Shown here piece after piece: positions 34,537-44,342 of a stretch of DNA of 64,000 nucleotides. A program made the position numbers and the translations under genes. Origin of the DNA: Mycolicibacterium sediminis. Lineage in GTDB: Bacteria; Actinomycetota; Actinomycetes; Mycobacteriales; Mycobacteriaceae. The stretch spans positions 2,418,001 through 2,482,000 of the forward strand of contig NZ_AP022588.1 of assembly GCF_010731735.1 (NCBI RefSeq), in the 5' to 3' direction. Numbering within the stretch: the first letter of the stretch is position 1; each line of letters opens with the position of its first letter. The notes below the pieces were generated by a model, which had not been told where the DNA came from, made no database searches, and saw only the letters and a program-made list of their open reading frames with translations.

Positions 34537-35714
34537 CCACGATGCAGCCCGTCCCGCGGCTCGTCGACCAGTTCGAGCGTGGCCTCGACGCGCCGATCTG
34601 CCTGACGTGGGAACTGACCTACGCCTGCAACCTGTCGTGCGTGCACTGCCTGTCCGCGTCGGGGAAGCGCGATCCGCGCGAACTGACCACCGAGCAGTGC
34701 AAGGCCGTCATCGACGAACTCGAGCGCATGCAGGTGTTCTACGTCAACATCGGCGGCGGGGAACCGACTGTGCGGTCGGACTTCTGGGAGCTGGTGGACT
34801 ACGCGACCGAGCATCACGTCGGCGTGAAGTTCTCGACCAACGGCGTGCGCATCACCCCCGAGGTGGCGGCAAAGCTGGCGGCCAGCGACTACGTGGACGT
34901 CCAGATCTCGCTCGACGGCGCCACCGCCGAGGTCAACGACGAGGTGCGCGGTCCTGGCTCCTTCGCGATGGCGATCCGGGCGCTGGAGAACCTGGCCGAG
35001 GCCGGCTTCCGGGACGCGAAGATCTCCGTGGTCGTGACCCGCCACAACGTCGACCAGCTCGACGACTTCAAGGCGCTCGCCGACTCCTACGGGGCGACGC
35101 TGCGCATCACCCGGCTGCGTCCCTCCGGTCGCGGTGCCGACGTGTGGGACGAGCTGCACCCCACGGCCGCCCAGCAGGTCCAGCTGTACGACTGGCTGGT
35201 GGCCCGCGGCGAGGGCGTGCTCACCGGCGACTCGTTCTTCCACCTGTCCGGCCTCGGCGAGCCCGGTGCGTTGGCGGGGCTGAACCTGTGCGGTGCCGGT
35301 CGCGTGGTGTGCCTGATCGACCCGATCGGCGACGTCTACGCATGCCCCTTCGCGATCCACGACAAGTTCCTCGCCGGAAACATACTGACGAGCAACGGAT
35401 TTCAGGACGTCTGGCAGAACTCTCAGCTGTTCACGGAGCTGCGCGAGCCGCAGTCCGCGGGCGCCTGCACGGGCTGCGGCCACTACGACGCGTGCCGTGG
35501 CGGGTGCATGGCCGCCAAGTTCTTCACCGGCCTGCCGCTGGACGGACCCGATCCCGAGTGCGTAGAGGGCTTCGGCGAGCCCGCGCTGGCCCTGGAGCGC
35601 GACAAGCCCAAGCCCAGCGGCGACCACTCGCGCACCGGCGGCCGCAAGGGTCCGATCCCGCTCAAGCTGCTCACCGTCCCCCCGAAGAAGTTCTGCAACG
35701 AAAGTCCCGTCTGA
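34533..35714 (+). CDS. mftC: Mycofactocin radical SAM maturase MftC
   Basis: A 393-residue radical SAM-SPASM enzyme that decarboxylates the C-terminal Tyr of MftA and then links it to Val. The SAM [4Fe-4S] cluster motif is C32-x3-C36-x2-C39 (YACNLSCVHC). The C-terminal SPASM domain has cysteines in LNLCGAGRVVCL, YACPFA and CTGCGHYDACRGGC for auxiliary clusters. Overlap with mftB and a one-base gap to mftD indicate tight coupling. Equivalent to Rv0693. Confidence 0.97.
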   Translation: MTTMQPVPRLVDQFERGLDAPICLTWELTYACNLSCVHCLSASGKRDPRELTTEQCKAVIDELERMQVFYVNIGGGEPTVRSDFWELVDYATEHHVGVKFSTNGVRITPEVAAKLAASDYVDVQISLDGATAEVNDEVRGPGSFAMAIRALENLAEAGFRDAKISVVVTRHNVDQLDDFKALADSYGATLRITRLRPSGRGADVWDELHPTAAQQVQLYDWLVARGEGVLTGDSFFHLSGLGEPGALAGLNLCGAGRVVCLIDPIGDVYACPFAIHDKFLAGNILTSNGFQDVWQNSQLFTELREPQSAGACTGCGHYDACRGGCMAAKFFTGLPLDGPDPECVEGFGEPALALERDKPKPSGDHSRTGGRKGPIPLKLLTVPPKKFCNESPV

Positions 35715-35715
35715 C

Positions 35716-36921
35716 ATGGCTCGTGACATCTGGTTCGAAACCGTCTCCATCGCGCAGGAGCGTGCGCGCAAGCGGCTGCCCAAGTCCGCCTACTCGTCGC
35801 TGATCTCCGCGAGCGAGAAGGGACTGACGGTCGCCGACAACGTCGAGGCCTTCGGTGAGATCGGCTTCGCGCCGCACGTGATCGGTGCGCACGACAAGCG
35901 GGATCTCTCGACGACCGTGATGGGACAGGACGTTTCGCTGCCGGTGCTGATCTCGCCGACCGGCGTGCAGGCCGTGCACCCCGACGGCGAGGTCGCCGTC
36001 GCACGCGCTGCCGCCGCCAGGGGTACCGCGATGGGGCTCTCGTCCTTCGCGAGCAAGCCCATCGAAGAGGTCATCGCCGCCAACCCGAAGCTGTTCTTCC
36101 AGATCTACTGGCTCGGGGATCGCGATGCGATCACCGCCCGCGTCGAGCGCGCTCGCGCCGCCGGTGCGGTGGGCCTCATCCTCACCACCGACTGGAGCTT
36201 CTCGCACGGCCGGGACTGGGGCAGCCCCAAGATTCCCGAGAAGATGGACCTCAAGACCATCGTCAAGATGAGCCCCGAGGTCGTCACCAAGCCGCGCTGG
36301 TTCCTGCAGTGGGCCAAGACCATGCGTCCGCCCACCCTCGCGGTGCCCAACCAGGGCGCCAAGGGCGAACCCGGACCGCCGTTCTTCCAGGCCTACGGCG
36401 AGTGGATGGGCACCCCGCCTCCCACCTGGGAGGACGTCGCGTGGCTGCGCGAGATGTGGGGCGGTCCGTTCATGCTGAAGGGCGTGATCCGGGTCGACGA
36501 CGCGAAACGTGCCGTGGACGCGGGTGTTTCGGCGATCTCGGTGTCCAATCACGGCGGCAACAACCTGGACGGCACGCCGGCGTCGATCCGTGCGCTTCCC
36601 GCGATCGCCGAGGCGGTCGGTGAGCAGGTCGAGGTGTTGCTGGACGGCGGCATCCGCCGCGGCAGCGACGTGGTCAAGGCCCTCGCACTGGGTGCCCGCG
36701 CCGTCATGATCGGCCGCGCGTACCTGTGGGGTCTCGCCGCCGAGGGGCAGCCCGGCGTCGAGAACGTGCTCGACCTGATGGAGGGCGGCATCGCCTCGGC
36801 GCTGCGTGGGTTGGGCAAGGCGTCGGTGCACGACCTGTGCCCCGACGACGTGCTGGTACCCGCCGGCTTCACCAGGACGCTCGGCGTGCCCACCGAACGT
36901 CCCGAGGGCGCCGACGACTGA
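35716..36921 (+). CDS. mftD: Pre-mycofactocin synthase MftD (FMN alpha-hydroxy-acid dehydrogenase family)
   Basis: A 401-residue FMN enzyme of the lactate-dehydrogenase/glycolate-oxidase fold, formerly lldD1 (Rv0694). It oxidatively deaminates the AHDP intermediate to the redox-active pre-mycofactocin. Visible are LPVLISPTGVQAVHPDGEVAVARAA, the FMN/substrate segment SVSNHGGNNLDGTPASIRALP with the active-site His, and DGGIRRGSDVVKALALGARAVMIGR. The N-terminus MARDIWFETVSIAQERARKRLPKSAY is typical of MftD. Confidence 0.97.
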   Translation: MARDIWFETVSIAQERARKRLPKSAYSSLISASEKGLTVADNVEAFGEIGFAPHVIGAHDKRDLSTTVMGQDVSLPVLISPTGVQAVHPDGEVAVARAAAARGTAMGLSSFASKPIEEVIAANPKLFFQIYWLGDRDAITARVERARAAGAVGLILTTDWSFSHGRDWGSPKIPEKMDLKTIVKMSPEVVTKPRWFLQWAKTMRPPTLAVPNQGAKGEPGPPFFQAYGEWMGTPPPTWEDVAWLREMWGGPFMLKGVIRVDDAKRAVDAGVSAISVSNHGGNNLDGTPASIRALPAIAEAVGEQVEVLLDGGIRRGSDVVKALALGARAVMIGRAYLWGLAAEGQPGVENVLDLMEGGIASALRGLGKASVHDLCPDDVLVPAGFTRTLGVPTERPEGADD

Positions 36922-37056
36922 TCCCGGCCAGGGCACGAACGGCCTGGGCCCCCTGGTGCGGACGTGGCTGACGGTACGGACGTGAAGGAATCGGCGCCGC
37001 TGGAGTGGTCGTCGGCGTCGAATACCGGGCAAACACCAACAACTGGCGCACGGCAG

Positions 37057-37788
37057 GTGAATTCGGCCTACCATCGGCGGGTGGCATACCCCAGTGAGCT
37101 TGGGATCTCGACGTCGAGACAGCTCCGCGACCTGGCTCCCGCCGTGGTCGTCCCCGTCGGCTCCATCGAGCAGCACGGGCCACACCTTCCCCTGGACACC
37201 GACACCCGCATCGCCACCGCCGTGTCCCGGACGGTCGCCGGACGACTCCCGGGCGACTGGACCCTGGCCCCCGCCGTGAGCTACGGCGCGAGCGGTGAGC
37301 ACGAGGGGTTTGCGGGGACGGTGTCCATCGGGACGTCGGCCCTGCACCTGCTGCTCGTCGAGTTCGGCCGGTCCGCGTGCCGGTGGGCATCGCGCGTGGT
37401 CTTCGTCAACGGCCACGGCGGCAACGTCGAGGCGCTGGCCGACGCCACGTCGCTGCTTCGGCATGAGGGACGCGACGTGGCGTGGACGTCGTGCACCGTC
37501 CGTGGCGGTGACGCCCACGCCGGACGCACCGAAACGTCCCTACTGCTGCACCTTTCGCCGGAGGACGTGCGCCTCGACGAGTGCGTGGCCGGCAATGCCG
37601 CACCGCTGGCCGAGTTGCTCCCCACGATGCGCCGCGGCGGGGTCGCCGCGGTCAGCCCGGTCGGGGTCCTGGGTGACCCCACCACGGCGACGGCCGAGGA
37701 GGGCCTGGCCGTGTTCGCCGAGATGGTGGACGCAGCCACCCGTCGCATCGCCGCCTGGGCGCCGGACCACCGCGGGATGCTCGCGTGA
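37057..37788 (+). CDS. mftE: Mycofactocin precursor peptidase MftE
   Basis: A 243-residue creatininase-family metallopeptidase that cuts the modified MftA to release the C-terminal dipeptide. Metal ligands are visible in [31 protein letters not shown] and [25 protein letters not shown] 37057 ([11 protein letters not shown]) is chosen because the residues match the known mycobacterial MftE N-terminus; GTG 37081 is an alternative. The stop overlaps mftF by four bases. A 135-base gap separates it from mftD. Confidence 0.94.
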   Translation: MNSAYHRRVAYPSELGISTSRQLRDLAPAVVVPVGSIEQHGPHLPLDTDTRIATAVSRTVAGRLPGDWTLAPAVSYGASGEHEGFAGTVSIGTSALHLLLVEFGRSACRWASRVVFVNGHGGNVEALADATSLLRHEGRDVAWTSCTVRGGDAHAGRTETSLLLHLSPEDVRLDECVAGNAAPLAELLPTMRRGGVAAVSPVGVLGDPTTATAEEGLAVFAEMVDAATRRIAAWAPDHRGMLA

Positions 37789-39197
37789 CGGGGCCGAGGC
37801 TGCCCGACGGGTTCGCGGTTCAGGTCGACCGTCGGGTGAGGGTGCTCGGGGAGGGTGCGGCGCTGCTCGGCGGGTCGCCGACGCGGTTGCTACGCCTGGC
37901 GCCCGCGGCTCAGACCATGCTGCGCGGCGGCCGGCTGGAGGTCTGCGACGCCCAGAGTGCGCAGCTCGCGCGCACCCTGCTCGATGCCACCGTGGCACAT
38001 CCGCGACCCGCGACGGGTCCCTCGCACCGTGACGTCACCGTCGTTATCCCCGTGCGCGACAACGTCTCCGGCGTGCAGCGGCTCATCCGATCACTTCGGG
38101 GCATGTGCGTGATCGTGGTGGACGACGGCTCGGCCGTCCCGATCCGGATGCAGGACTTCGACGGCCCGCCATGCGAGGTGAGGGTGCTGCGGCACGCCCA
38201 GAGCCGGGGTCCCGCCGCCGCCCGCAACACCGGTCTCGCGGCGTGCACCACCGAGTTGATCGCCTTCCTCGACTCCGACGTGGTGCCACGTCGCGGCTGG
38301 CTAGAGGCGCTGCTCGGACACTTCTGCGACCCAGCGATCGCCATGGTCGCGCCGCGCATCGTCGCACTGCACGAACCGGACAACCTGGTGGCCAGGTACG
38401 AGGCAGTCCGCTCGTCGCTGGATCTCGGACAGCGCGAGGCGCCGGTCGTTCCGTTCGGCCAGGTGTCCTACGTGCCCAGTGCTGCCATCATCTGCCGCAG
38501 GAGTTCGCTGCTCGAGGTGGGCGGGTTCGACGAGACACTGGAGTCCGGGGAGGACGTCGACCTCTGCTGGAGGTTCATCGAGGCCGGTGACCGGTTGCGC
38601 TATGAGCCCATCGCGCTCGTCGGGCACGACCACCGGACGGATCTGCGGGACTGGTTCCTGCGCAAGGCGTTCTACGGGTCGTCCGCCGCGCCCCTGTCGG
38701 TGCGGCACCCGGGCAAGACCGCGCCGCTGGTGATATCGGGCTGGACGCTGCTGGTGTGGGTCCTGTTGGCGATGGGCTCCGGGTTCGGCTACCTCGCGTC
38801 GACGGCGGTGGCAGTGCTGACCGGACGCCGGATCGCGAAGTCGCTCAGCTCGGTGGACACCGAGCCCCGAGAGGTCGCCGCCGTCGCGGCGCACGGCCTG
38901 TGGGCCGCCGCGCTGCAGCTGGCGTCCGCGATATGCCGGCACTACTGGCCGGTGGCGCTGCTCGCCGCCGTGCTATTCAAACGCTGCCGCCAGGTGGTCC
39001 TTGTGGCAGCCGTCGTCGACGGCGTCGTCGACTGGGCGACGCGGCACGCGAACGCCGAGGACGACTCGCACCGGGTCGGCCTGCTCGGCTACCTCCTGCT
39101 CAAGCGACTCGACGACATCGCCTACGGTCTCGGCCTGTGGACCGGTGTCGTGCGCGAACGCCACCTCGGCGCGCTGAAGCCGCAGATCCGGACGTGA
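37785..39197 (+). CDS. mftF: Mycofactocin glycosyltransferase MftF
   Basis: A 470-residue family 2 glycosyltransferase that adds the beta-1,4-glucan tail to mycofactocin. The GT-A core spans ~75-310: [46 protein letters not shown] DSD, and [19 protein letters not shown]. The C-terminal part (~315-430) has hydrophobic membrane helices. It overlaps mftE and mftG by four bases each. Confidence 0.95.
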   Translation: MTGPRLPDGFAVQVDRRVRVLGEGAALLGGSPTRLLRLAPAAQTMLRGGRLEVCDAQSAQLARTLLDATVAHPRPATGPSHRDVTVVIPVRDNVSGVQRLIRSLRGMCVIVVDDGSAVPIRMQDFDGPPCEVRVLRHAQSRGPAAARNTGLAACTTELIAFLDSDVVPRRGWLEALLGHFCDPAIAMVAPRIVALHEPDNLVARYEAVRSSLDLGQREAPVVPFGQVSYVPSAAIICRRSSLLEVGGFDETLESGEDVDLCWRFIEAGDRLRYEPIALVGHDHRTDLRDWFLRKAFYGSSAAPLSVRHPGKTAPLVISGWTLLVWVLLAMGSGFGYLASTAVAVLTGRRIAKSLSSVDTEPREVAAVAAHGLWAAALQLASAICRHYWPVALLAAVLFKRCRQVVLVAAVVDGVVDWATRHANAEDDSHRVGLLGYLLLKRLDDIAYGLGLWTGVVRERHLGALKPQIRT

Positions 39198-40633
39198 GCC
39201 GGCGGCCCACGCACGCCGACGTCCTGATCGTCGGTGCGGGAAGCGCTGGATGCGTTCTGGCCGAACGGCTCTCCGCAGACCCGGACCGGTCGGTGGTGGT
39301 CGTCGAATCCGGTCCCGGACCCGGCGATCCCCGGGTGTCGGCGCAGATCGACGACGGCCTGCGGCTGCCGATCGGCCCCGCCAGTTCCGTCGTGCGGCAC
39401 TACCGGACGACGCTGACCCAGGACCCGCCGCGGGCGGCCATGCTGGTGCGCGGAGCCGTGGTGGGCGGCTCGGGTGCCGTCAACGGCGGCTACTTCTGTC
39501 GCGGGCTGCCCGCGGACTTCGACGGGTGGGACGTGCCCGGCTGGAGCTGGTCGGACGTCCTCCCGCACTTCCGCGCCGTCGAGACCGACCGTGACTTCGG
39601 CGGTCCGCTGCACGGCGGCGACGGTCCGATGACCATTCGCCGGGTCACCCACTTCGAAGAGGGCGCAAGGGCTTTCATCGAGGCGACCCGTCGGCACGGG
39701 TTCCCGTGGATCGAGGACCTCAACGGCTCGACCGCCGAGGACGCCGTCGGGACCGGAGTCGGGGCGGTACCGCTCAACATCGACGACGGGACCCGGGTGG
39801 GCCCGGGTGGCGCGTTCCTGGGCCGCGCCGCCGGCCGGGGCAACCTCGCCGTCCTCGACCGCACCCGGGTCACCCGGGTGCGCTTCGACGGTGGCCGTGC
39901 GACCGGTGTCGAGTGCGTCGGTCCCGAGGGTGCCCGGCTGCTGACCGCCGATCGAATCGTGCTGTCCGCCGGGGCAATCGGATCGGCGCACCTGCTGCTG
40001 CTGTCCGGCGTGGGGCCGGCGGGCATGCTGGCTGCCGCCGGCGTGCCGGTGACGGTGGACCTCCCGGTCGGGACCGGGTTCGCCGACCACCCCGAACTCG
40101 TACTCCCCGTCGATTGGCCCGCCGCACCCGGCCGGCCACCACTCGAGGCGGTCCTCGTCACCGACGACGTGGAGATCAGGCCGTACACCTGTGGGTTCGG
40201 CGCGATGACGGGTGGGCCGGGCGACGATCCGGAGGACCGGCCGCACCTCGGTGTGACGCTGGTTCGACCCCGCGCCAGGGGCGTCCTGAGCCTGGTCTCG
40301 GCGGACCCCGACGTCGCGCCGCTACTCGAGCACCGCTACGACGGCGAGCCCGCCGACGTCGCCGCGCTCGAGGCGGGAGCCGACCTGGCCCACGACCTCG
40401 CGGGCACGGGTTACGAAGCGCGACAGTCGTTCTGGTCGACGTCCCAGCACCTGTGCGGGTCGGTGCCGATGGGGACCGACGGCACCTCGGCGCTCGACGA
40501 GAGGTGTCGGGTCCGCGGGGTCGACGGGCTGTGGGTGGTCGACGGGTCGATCATGCCGAGCATCACCAGCCGCGGTCCGCACGCGACGATCGTGATGATC
40601 GGGCACCGGGCCGCGGAGTTCGTCGGCGAGTGA
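39194..40633 (+). CDS. mftG: Mycofactocin dehydrogenase MftG (GMC oxidoreductase)
   Basis: A 479-residue GMC-family flavoprotein. The FAD motif [18 protein letters not shown], the GMC signature around [19 protein letters not shown], and the C-terminal active-site region [37 protein letters not shown] are present. In mycobacteria MftG re-oxidises mycofactocinol and feeds electrons to the respiratory chain during alcohol growth. GTG 39194 overlaps mftF. It closes the mft operon (Rv0697 equivalent). Confidence 0.94.
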   Translation: MSRRPTHADVLIVGAGSAGCVLAERLSADPDRSVVVVESGPGPGDPRVSAQIDDGLRLPIGPASSVVRHYRTTLTQDPPRAAMLVRGAVVGGSGAVNGGYFCRGLPADFDGWDVPGWSWSDVLPHFRAVETDRDFGGPLHGGDGPMTIRRVTHFEEGARAFIEATRRHGFPWIEDLNGSTAEDAVGTGVGAVPLNIDDGTRVGPGGAFLGRAAGRGNLAVLDRTRVTRVRFDGGRATGVECVGPEGARLLTADRIVLSAGAIGSAHLLLLSGVGPAGMLAAAGVPVTVDLPVGTGFADHPELVLPVDWPAAPGRPPLEAVLVTDDVEIRPYTCGFGAMTGGPGDDPEDRPHLGVTLVRPRARGVLSLVSADPDVAPLLEHRYDGEPADVAALEAGADLAHDLAGTGYEARQSFWSTSQHLCGSVPMGTDGTSALDERCRVRGVDGLWVVDGSIMPSITSRGPHATIVMIGHRAAEFVGE

Positions 40634-40641
40634 CCGGGCCG

Positions 40642-42252
40642 CTACGGTGCGCGGTGCCGACCGGAGGGGTCCGCCCGTCGGTCGCGAGTCAGCGCGCGAA
40701 CAGGGCGCAACTGCCTGCCATCGCGTCCCGGCGCCCACAGGCCGATCAGCACGGCGGCCACGGTGATGACCGTGGCGAGCACCAGTAGCGACGAGTTCAT
40801 GGACTCGAGGAACGCGGACCGGGCGGTCTCGGCGAGCCGCGCACCCGAGGGGCCCAACCGGTCGGCGACCGCCAGCGCCTGGGCGAGCGAGTCCATCGCC
40901 GGGGCGCGCACCTGTTCGGGGAGGTCGGTCAGGCGGGGGCCGAGCAGGGTGCCGTACCGCGCGGCCAGGATCGATCCCGCCACCGCGATGCCCAGTGCCG
41001 CGCCGATCTCCCGGGTCGCGTCGTTGACCGCCGACGCGACGCCCTGCTTCTCGTCGGGCACCGCACCCATCACCGCCGACGTCGTTGGTGCGGTGCACAA
41101 TCCGATGCCGGTGCTCATCACCAGCAGCGGCCACGCCAGCTGCAGGTAGGAGGAGTCGATCTCGAGCAGACGCATCGACATCAGCCCCGCGGCGATCAGG
41201 ATCAGGCCCACCGTCAGCACGAGGCGCAGCCCCAGGCGCGGCAGATACCAGTTGTTCGTCGCACTGAGCACCAGCACCGGCCCGATCAGTGGTGCGATGG
41301 CCAGTGCGGTGGTCAGCGCGCTGTAGCCCATCACCAGCTGGATGTACTGGATGACGACGAAGAAGAAGCCGAAGTTGGCGAAGAACAGCAGGGTGATGCC
41401 GACGGCCCCGGTGGCGAAGTCCGGCTTGCCGAACAGCCGAACGTCCAGCAGGGGGTGTGGCCGGCGGAGTTCGACCATCGCGAACGCCCCGGCCATGGCG
41501 ACGCCCGCGAGCATGCAGCCGTAGACCAGCGGATCGCCCCACCCGCGCACCGGCGCCTCCACGACGCCGAATACGAAGATCGCGACCGCCCCGCCGATCA
41601 GCACTGCGCCACGCCAGTCGAGCGGGGTGGCGTTCTCGTCACGCGACGAGGACACCGTGAGCGTCAACGCGAACAGCACGGCCGCGGCGCCGCCGAACGA
41701 CCAGAAGATGGACTGCCACTCGAAGTACTTGAGCAGCAGCCCCGATCCGAGGAAGCCCAGCACCGCTCCGGACCCGACGACGCCCGCCCAGATGCCGACG
41801 GCCTTGTTTCGCTCGGACTTCGGGTAGGCGGCGGTCAGCAGCGAGAGCGTGGCCGGCATGACGAACGCCGCACCCGCACCCGCGACGGCTCGCGCCACGA
41901 TGATCTGCAGCGGACTGTCGAAGACGATGGGGGCGAACGACGCGACGGCGAAGATCGCCAGCCCGATCTGGAGGGCGCCGCGACGGCCGTAGCGGTCGCC
42001 GATGGCACCGGCGGGCAGCAGCAGACACGCGAGGACCAGGGTGTAGCCGTCGACCACCCACGTCAGTTGCGTCTGCGTGGCCGACGTGTCGACGGCGATG
42101 TCGCCCAGGGCGGTGTTGAGGGCGATCATCGAGGACACGACGATGCTGACGTCGAGGCAGGCGACGATCAGGAGCCACAGTCGCGAGCGCGACGTCAGGG
42201 CGGCCATCGCGGCGTCGGTAGGCTGATCTTGCCGGGGGAGGGTGTCGGCCAC
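40642..42252 (-). CDS. MFS transporter, DHA2/EmrB-QacA-type exporter
   Basis: A 536-residue transporter with about 14 membrane helices. Motif A-like GAIGDRYGRRGALQIGL follows helix 2, and motif C-like segments (GVVGSGAVLGFLGSG) support drug/proton antiport. It is convergent with mftG, ending 8 bases away, and divergent from a TetR gene with a long palindrome between. Likely a TetR-controlled efflux pump of unknown substrate. Confidence 0.9.
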   Translation of the reverse strand: MADTLPRQDQPTDAAMAALTSRSRLWLLIVACLDVSIVVSSMIALNTALGDIAVDTSATQTQLTWVVDGYTLVLACLLLPAGAIGDRYGRRGALQIGLAIFAVASFAPIVFDSPLQIIVARAVAGAGAAFVMPATLSLLTAAYPKSERNKAVGIWAGVVGSGAVLGFLGSGLLLKYFEWQSIFWSFGGAAAVLFALTLTVSSSRDENATPLDWRGAVLIGGAVAIFVFGVVEAPVRGWGDPLVYGCMLAGVAMAGAFAMVELRRPHPLLDVRLFGKPDFATGAVGITLLFFANFGFFFVVIQYIQLVMGYSALTTALAIAPLIGPVLVLSATNNWYLPRLGLRLVLTVGLILIAAGLMSMRLLEIDSSYLQLAWPLLVMSTGIGLCTAPTTSAVMGAVPDEKQGVASAVNDATREIGAALGIAVAGSILAARYGTLLGPRLTDLPEQVRAPAMDSLAQALAVADRLGPSGARLAETARSAFLESMNSSLLVLATVITVAAVLIGLWAPGRDGRQLRPVRALTRDRRADPSGRHRAP

Positions 42253-42283
42253 GAGAGTCTCCGTCCGACAGATGCGTTATTTT

Positions 42284-42320
42284 CAAGACAGCTGGTCTCG
42301 ATACGAGACTAACAGTCTTG
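42284..42320. promoter_or_regulatory. 37-bp palindromic operator between the MFS and TetR genes
   Basis: Nested arms CAAGAC...GTCTTG (outer) and GTCTCG...CGAGAC (inner) form a 37-bp imperfect palindrome around 42302. It occupies the 95-base divergent gap and is the natural binding site for the adjacent TetR protein. Confidence 0.75.
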
Positions 42321-42347
42321 TTTCTCGCGTGGAGGTGAACGACACCG

Positions 42348-42980
42348 GTGACCGCAGGGCGTACCGACCCCCGACCCGCCCGCTCGCGGGCGCGCCTCCT
42401 CGACGCTGCCACGGCGCTACTCAGTGCCGGCGGTCCCAGCGCCGTGACGGTCGACGCGGTCACGCGCGCCTCCAACGTCGCCCGCGCCACCCTCTACCGG
42501 CACTTCCCGAGCGGTAACGACCTACTGGCAGCGGCCTTCCACGCCCTGATCCCGCCCGCGCCGATCCCCGCCGACGACGGGTCACTGCGCGATCGACTCG
42601 TCTCGGCCGTCCGTGCGCAGGCGGAGTTGATCGCCGAGGTGCCCGTGAGCCTGGCCGCGATGTCGTGGCTCGCGCTCGGGGGCGACCTCGAGCAGCTGCC
42701 GTGGGGGGCGGCCAAGAGGTCGGCGGAGAGCCTGGAGGTCCGGACCCTGCGCGAGCGGGTGGCCGAACTCTACGCAGCGCCGTTCGACGCGATCTTCGAC
42801 AGCGCCGAGGCGCAGGCACAGCTCGGCGAGGTGGACCGCACGCGCGCCGCAGCGCTGCTGCTGGGCCCGATCGTGCTGGGCAAGCTCAGCACGTTGCCCG
42901 ACTTCGACTACCGCGAGATCGCCGAGGTGGCCGTCGACGGCTACCTCGCCACCCACTCGCGGCGGGACGAAACTACCTGA
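42348..42980 (+). CDS. TetR/AcrR family transcriptional regulator
   Basis: A 210-residue regulator with the N-terminal helix-turn-helix ARLLDAATALLSAGGPSAVTVDAVTRASNVARATLYRHFPSGNDLL and a C-terminal ligand domain. GTG 42348 lies 28 bases after the palindrome. It probably represses the divergent exporter and itself. The end overlaps the convergent P450 gene by eight bases. Confidence 0.9.
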   Translation: MTAGRTDPRPARSRARLLDAATALLSAGGPSAVTVDAVTRASNVARATLYRHFPSGNDLLAAAFHALIPPAPIPADDGSLRDRLVSAVRAQAELIAEVPVSLAAMSWLALGGDLEQLPWGAAKRSAESLEVRTLRERVAELYAAPFDAIFDSAEAQAQLGEVDRTRAAALLLGPIVLGKLSTLPDFDYREIAEVAVDGYLATHSRRDETT

Positions 42981-44223
42981 GCGAGTAGCGGATCGGCAGG
43001 TGCTTGAGCCCGCCGACGAACGTCGTCGCACTCAGCTCGGGCGTGCCGGCCAGCTCGATCGAGTCCCACCGCGACACCAGCTCGGTGAAGAGGCTGTTCA
43101 TCTCCATCCGCGCCAGGGCGGCTCCCAGGCAGAAGTGCACCCCGTAGCCGAAGGCCACGTGTTTGTTCGGGTCGCGCCCGACGTCGAAGCGGAACGGATC
43201 GTCGAAGATCTCCTCGTCGCGGTTGCCCGACACGTAGGCCAGGTAGACCGAGTCGCCCTTGGCGATGTCGACCCCGCGGACGGTCGTGTCCGCGGTCGCG
43301 GTGCGCATGAACTCCTTGACCGGCGTCGACCACCGGATCATCTCCTCGACCGCGGTGCCCATCAGGCTCGGGTCCGCGCGCAATCGGTCGAGTTCGCCCG
43401 GGTTCTCGATCAGCGCGTGCAGTCCGCCGGAGATGGCGTCCTTCGTGGTGTCGTGGCCGGCGGCGGCCACGATGACGTAGTACGACATGGTGTCGACCTC
43501 CGACATCGGCTCGCCGTCGATGCGCCCGTTGGCGATCGCGGACGCGAGGTCGCCGGTGGGCTTTTCGCGCCGCGCGGCGGTCAGTTGGGCGAAGTAGCCG
43601 AAGAAGTCGAGCAGGACCGCCATTTGCTCCTCGGGCGTGGTGCCGCGCTTGTACTCGTCGTCGTCCCCGCCGAACATCTCCTGGGTCAGCATGTGCATGC
43701 GGCCGTAGTCCTCCTCGGGCAGGCCGAGTAGCGACATGATCACGTACAGCGGGAACTGGACGGCGACGTCGGTGACGAAGTCGCATTCCGGGCCCATGTC
43801 GCGCATCTGGTCGACGTAGCGCTTCGCGAGTTCGTCGACGCGCACCTTGAGGTCGCGCATCGCCTTCGGCCGGAACCAGTCGGAGCCGATCGCCCGCACC
43901 TTGCGGTGGTGCGGATCGTCCATGTGGATCAGCGTGCGCAAGCCCATCCCGGCGTCGAGCTGCGCCTTGGCGTAGTCGTCGGCCGCCGCGGTCGACAGCA
44001 GCGGCCGCGGCTCGCTGATGAACAGCTCGTTGTCCCGCTCGATCGCCATGATGTCGGCATGCTTGGTGATCGCCCAGAACGGGCGATACGGCGGATTATC
44101 CACCCAGGCAACCGGATTGTTTGCGCGCAGGTGGGTGAGTGCGGTGTGCAGCCGGGCGTCGTCGGCATAGGCGGTGGGGTCGGCCAAGACCTTGGCCGCG
44201 TCGTCCATGGTGGGCGTGCTCAT
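42973..44223 (-). CDS. Cytochrome P450
   Basis: A 416-residue soluble P450. Motifs: I-helix VAAAGHDTTKDAISG, K-helix EEMIRW with the ERR partner later, and the heme loop FGYGVHFCLGAALAR with the thiolate C365. Length is usual for bacterial P450s. It carries out NAD(P)H-driven mono-oxygenation through ferredoxin; a ferredoxin reductase gene lies 11 kb away but no ferredoxin gene is adjacent. Substrate and CYP family cannot be assigned from sequence inspection. Confidence 0.92.
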   Translation of the reverse strand: MSTPTMDDAAKVLADPTAYADDARLHTALTHLRANNPVAWVDNPPYRPFWAITKHADIMAIERDNELFISEPRPLLSTAAADDYAKAQLDAGMGLRTLIHMDDPHHRKVRAIGSDWFRPKAMRDLKVRVDELAKRYVDQMRDMGPECDFVTDVAVQFPLYVIMSLLGLPEEDYGRMHMLTQEMFGGDDDEYKRGTTPEEQMAVLLDFFGYFAQLTAARREKPTGDLASAIANGRIDGEPMSEVDTMSYYVIVAAAGHDTTKDAISGGLHALIENPGELDRLRADPSLMGTAVEEMIRWSTPVKEFMRTATADTTVRGVDIAKGDSVYLAYVSGNRDEEIFDDPFRFDVGRDPNKHVAFGYGVHFCLGAALARMEMNSLFTELVSRWDSIELAGTPELSATTFVGGLKHLPIRYSLR

Positions 44224-44342
44224 GGCAGTTCCTCGCTCGCGGGCTCGCTAATTGACGGGTGTCAACGGAGTTTAGGGGGAGAGCGAGGTCGCGGTGGCCG
44301 GATTGCCCGGATCGTCACCGGTTCCCACTAGGCTCGGCGGTC

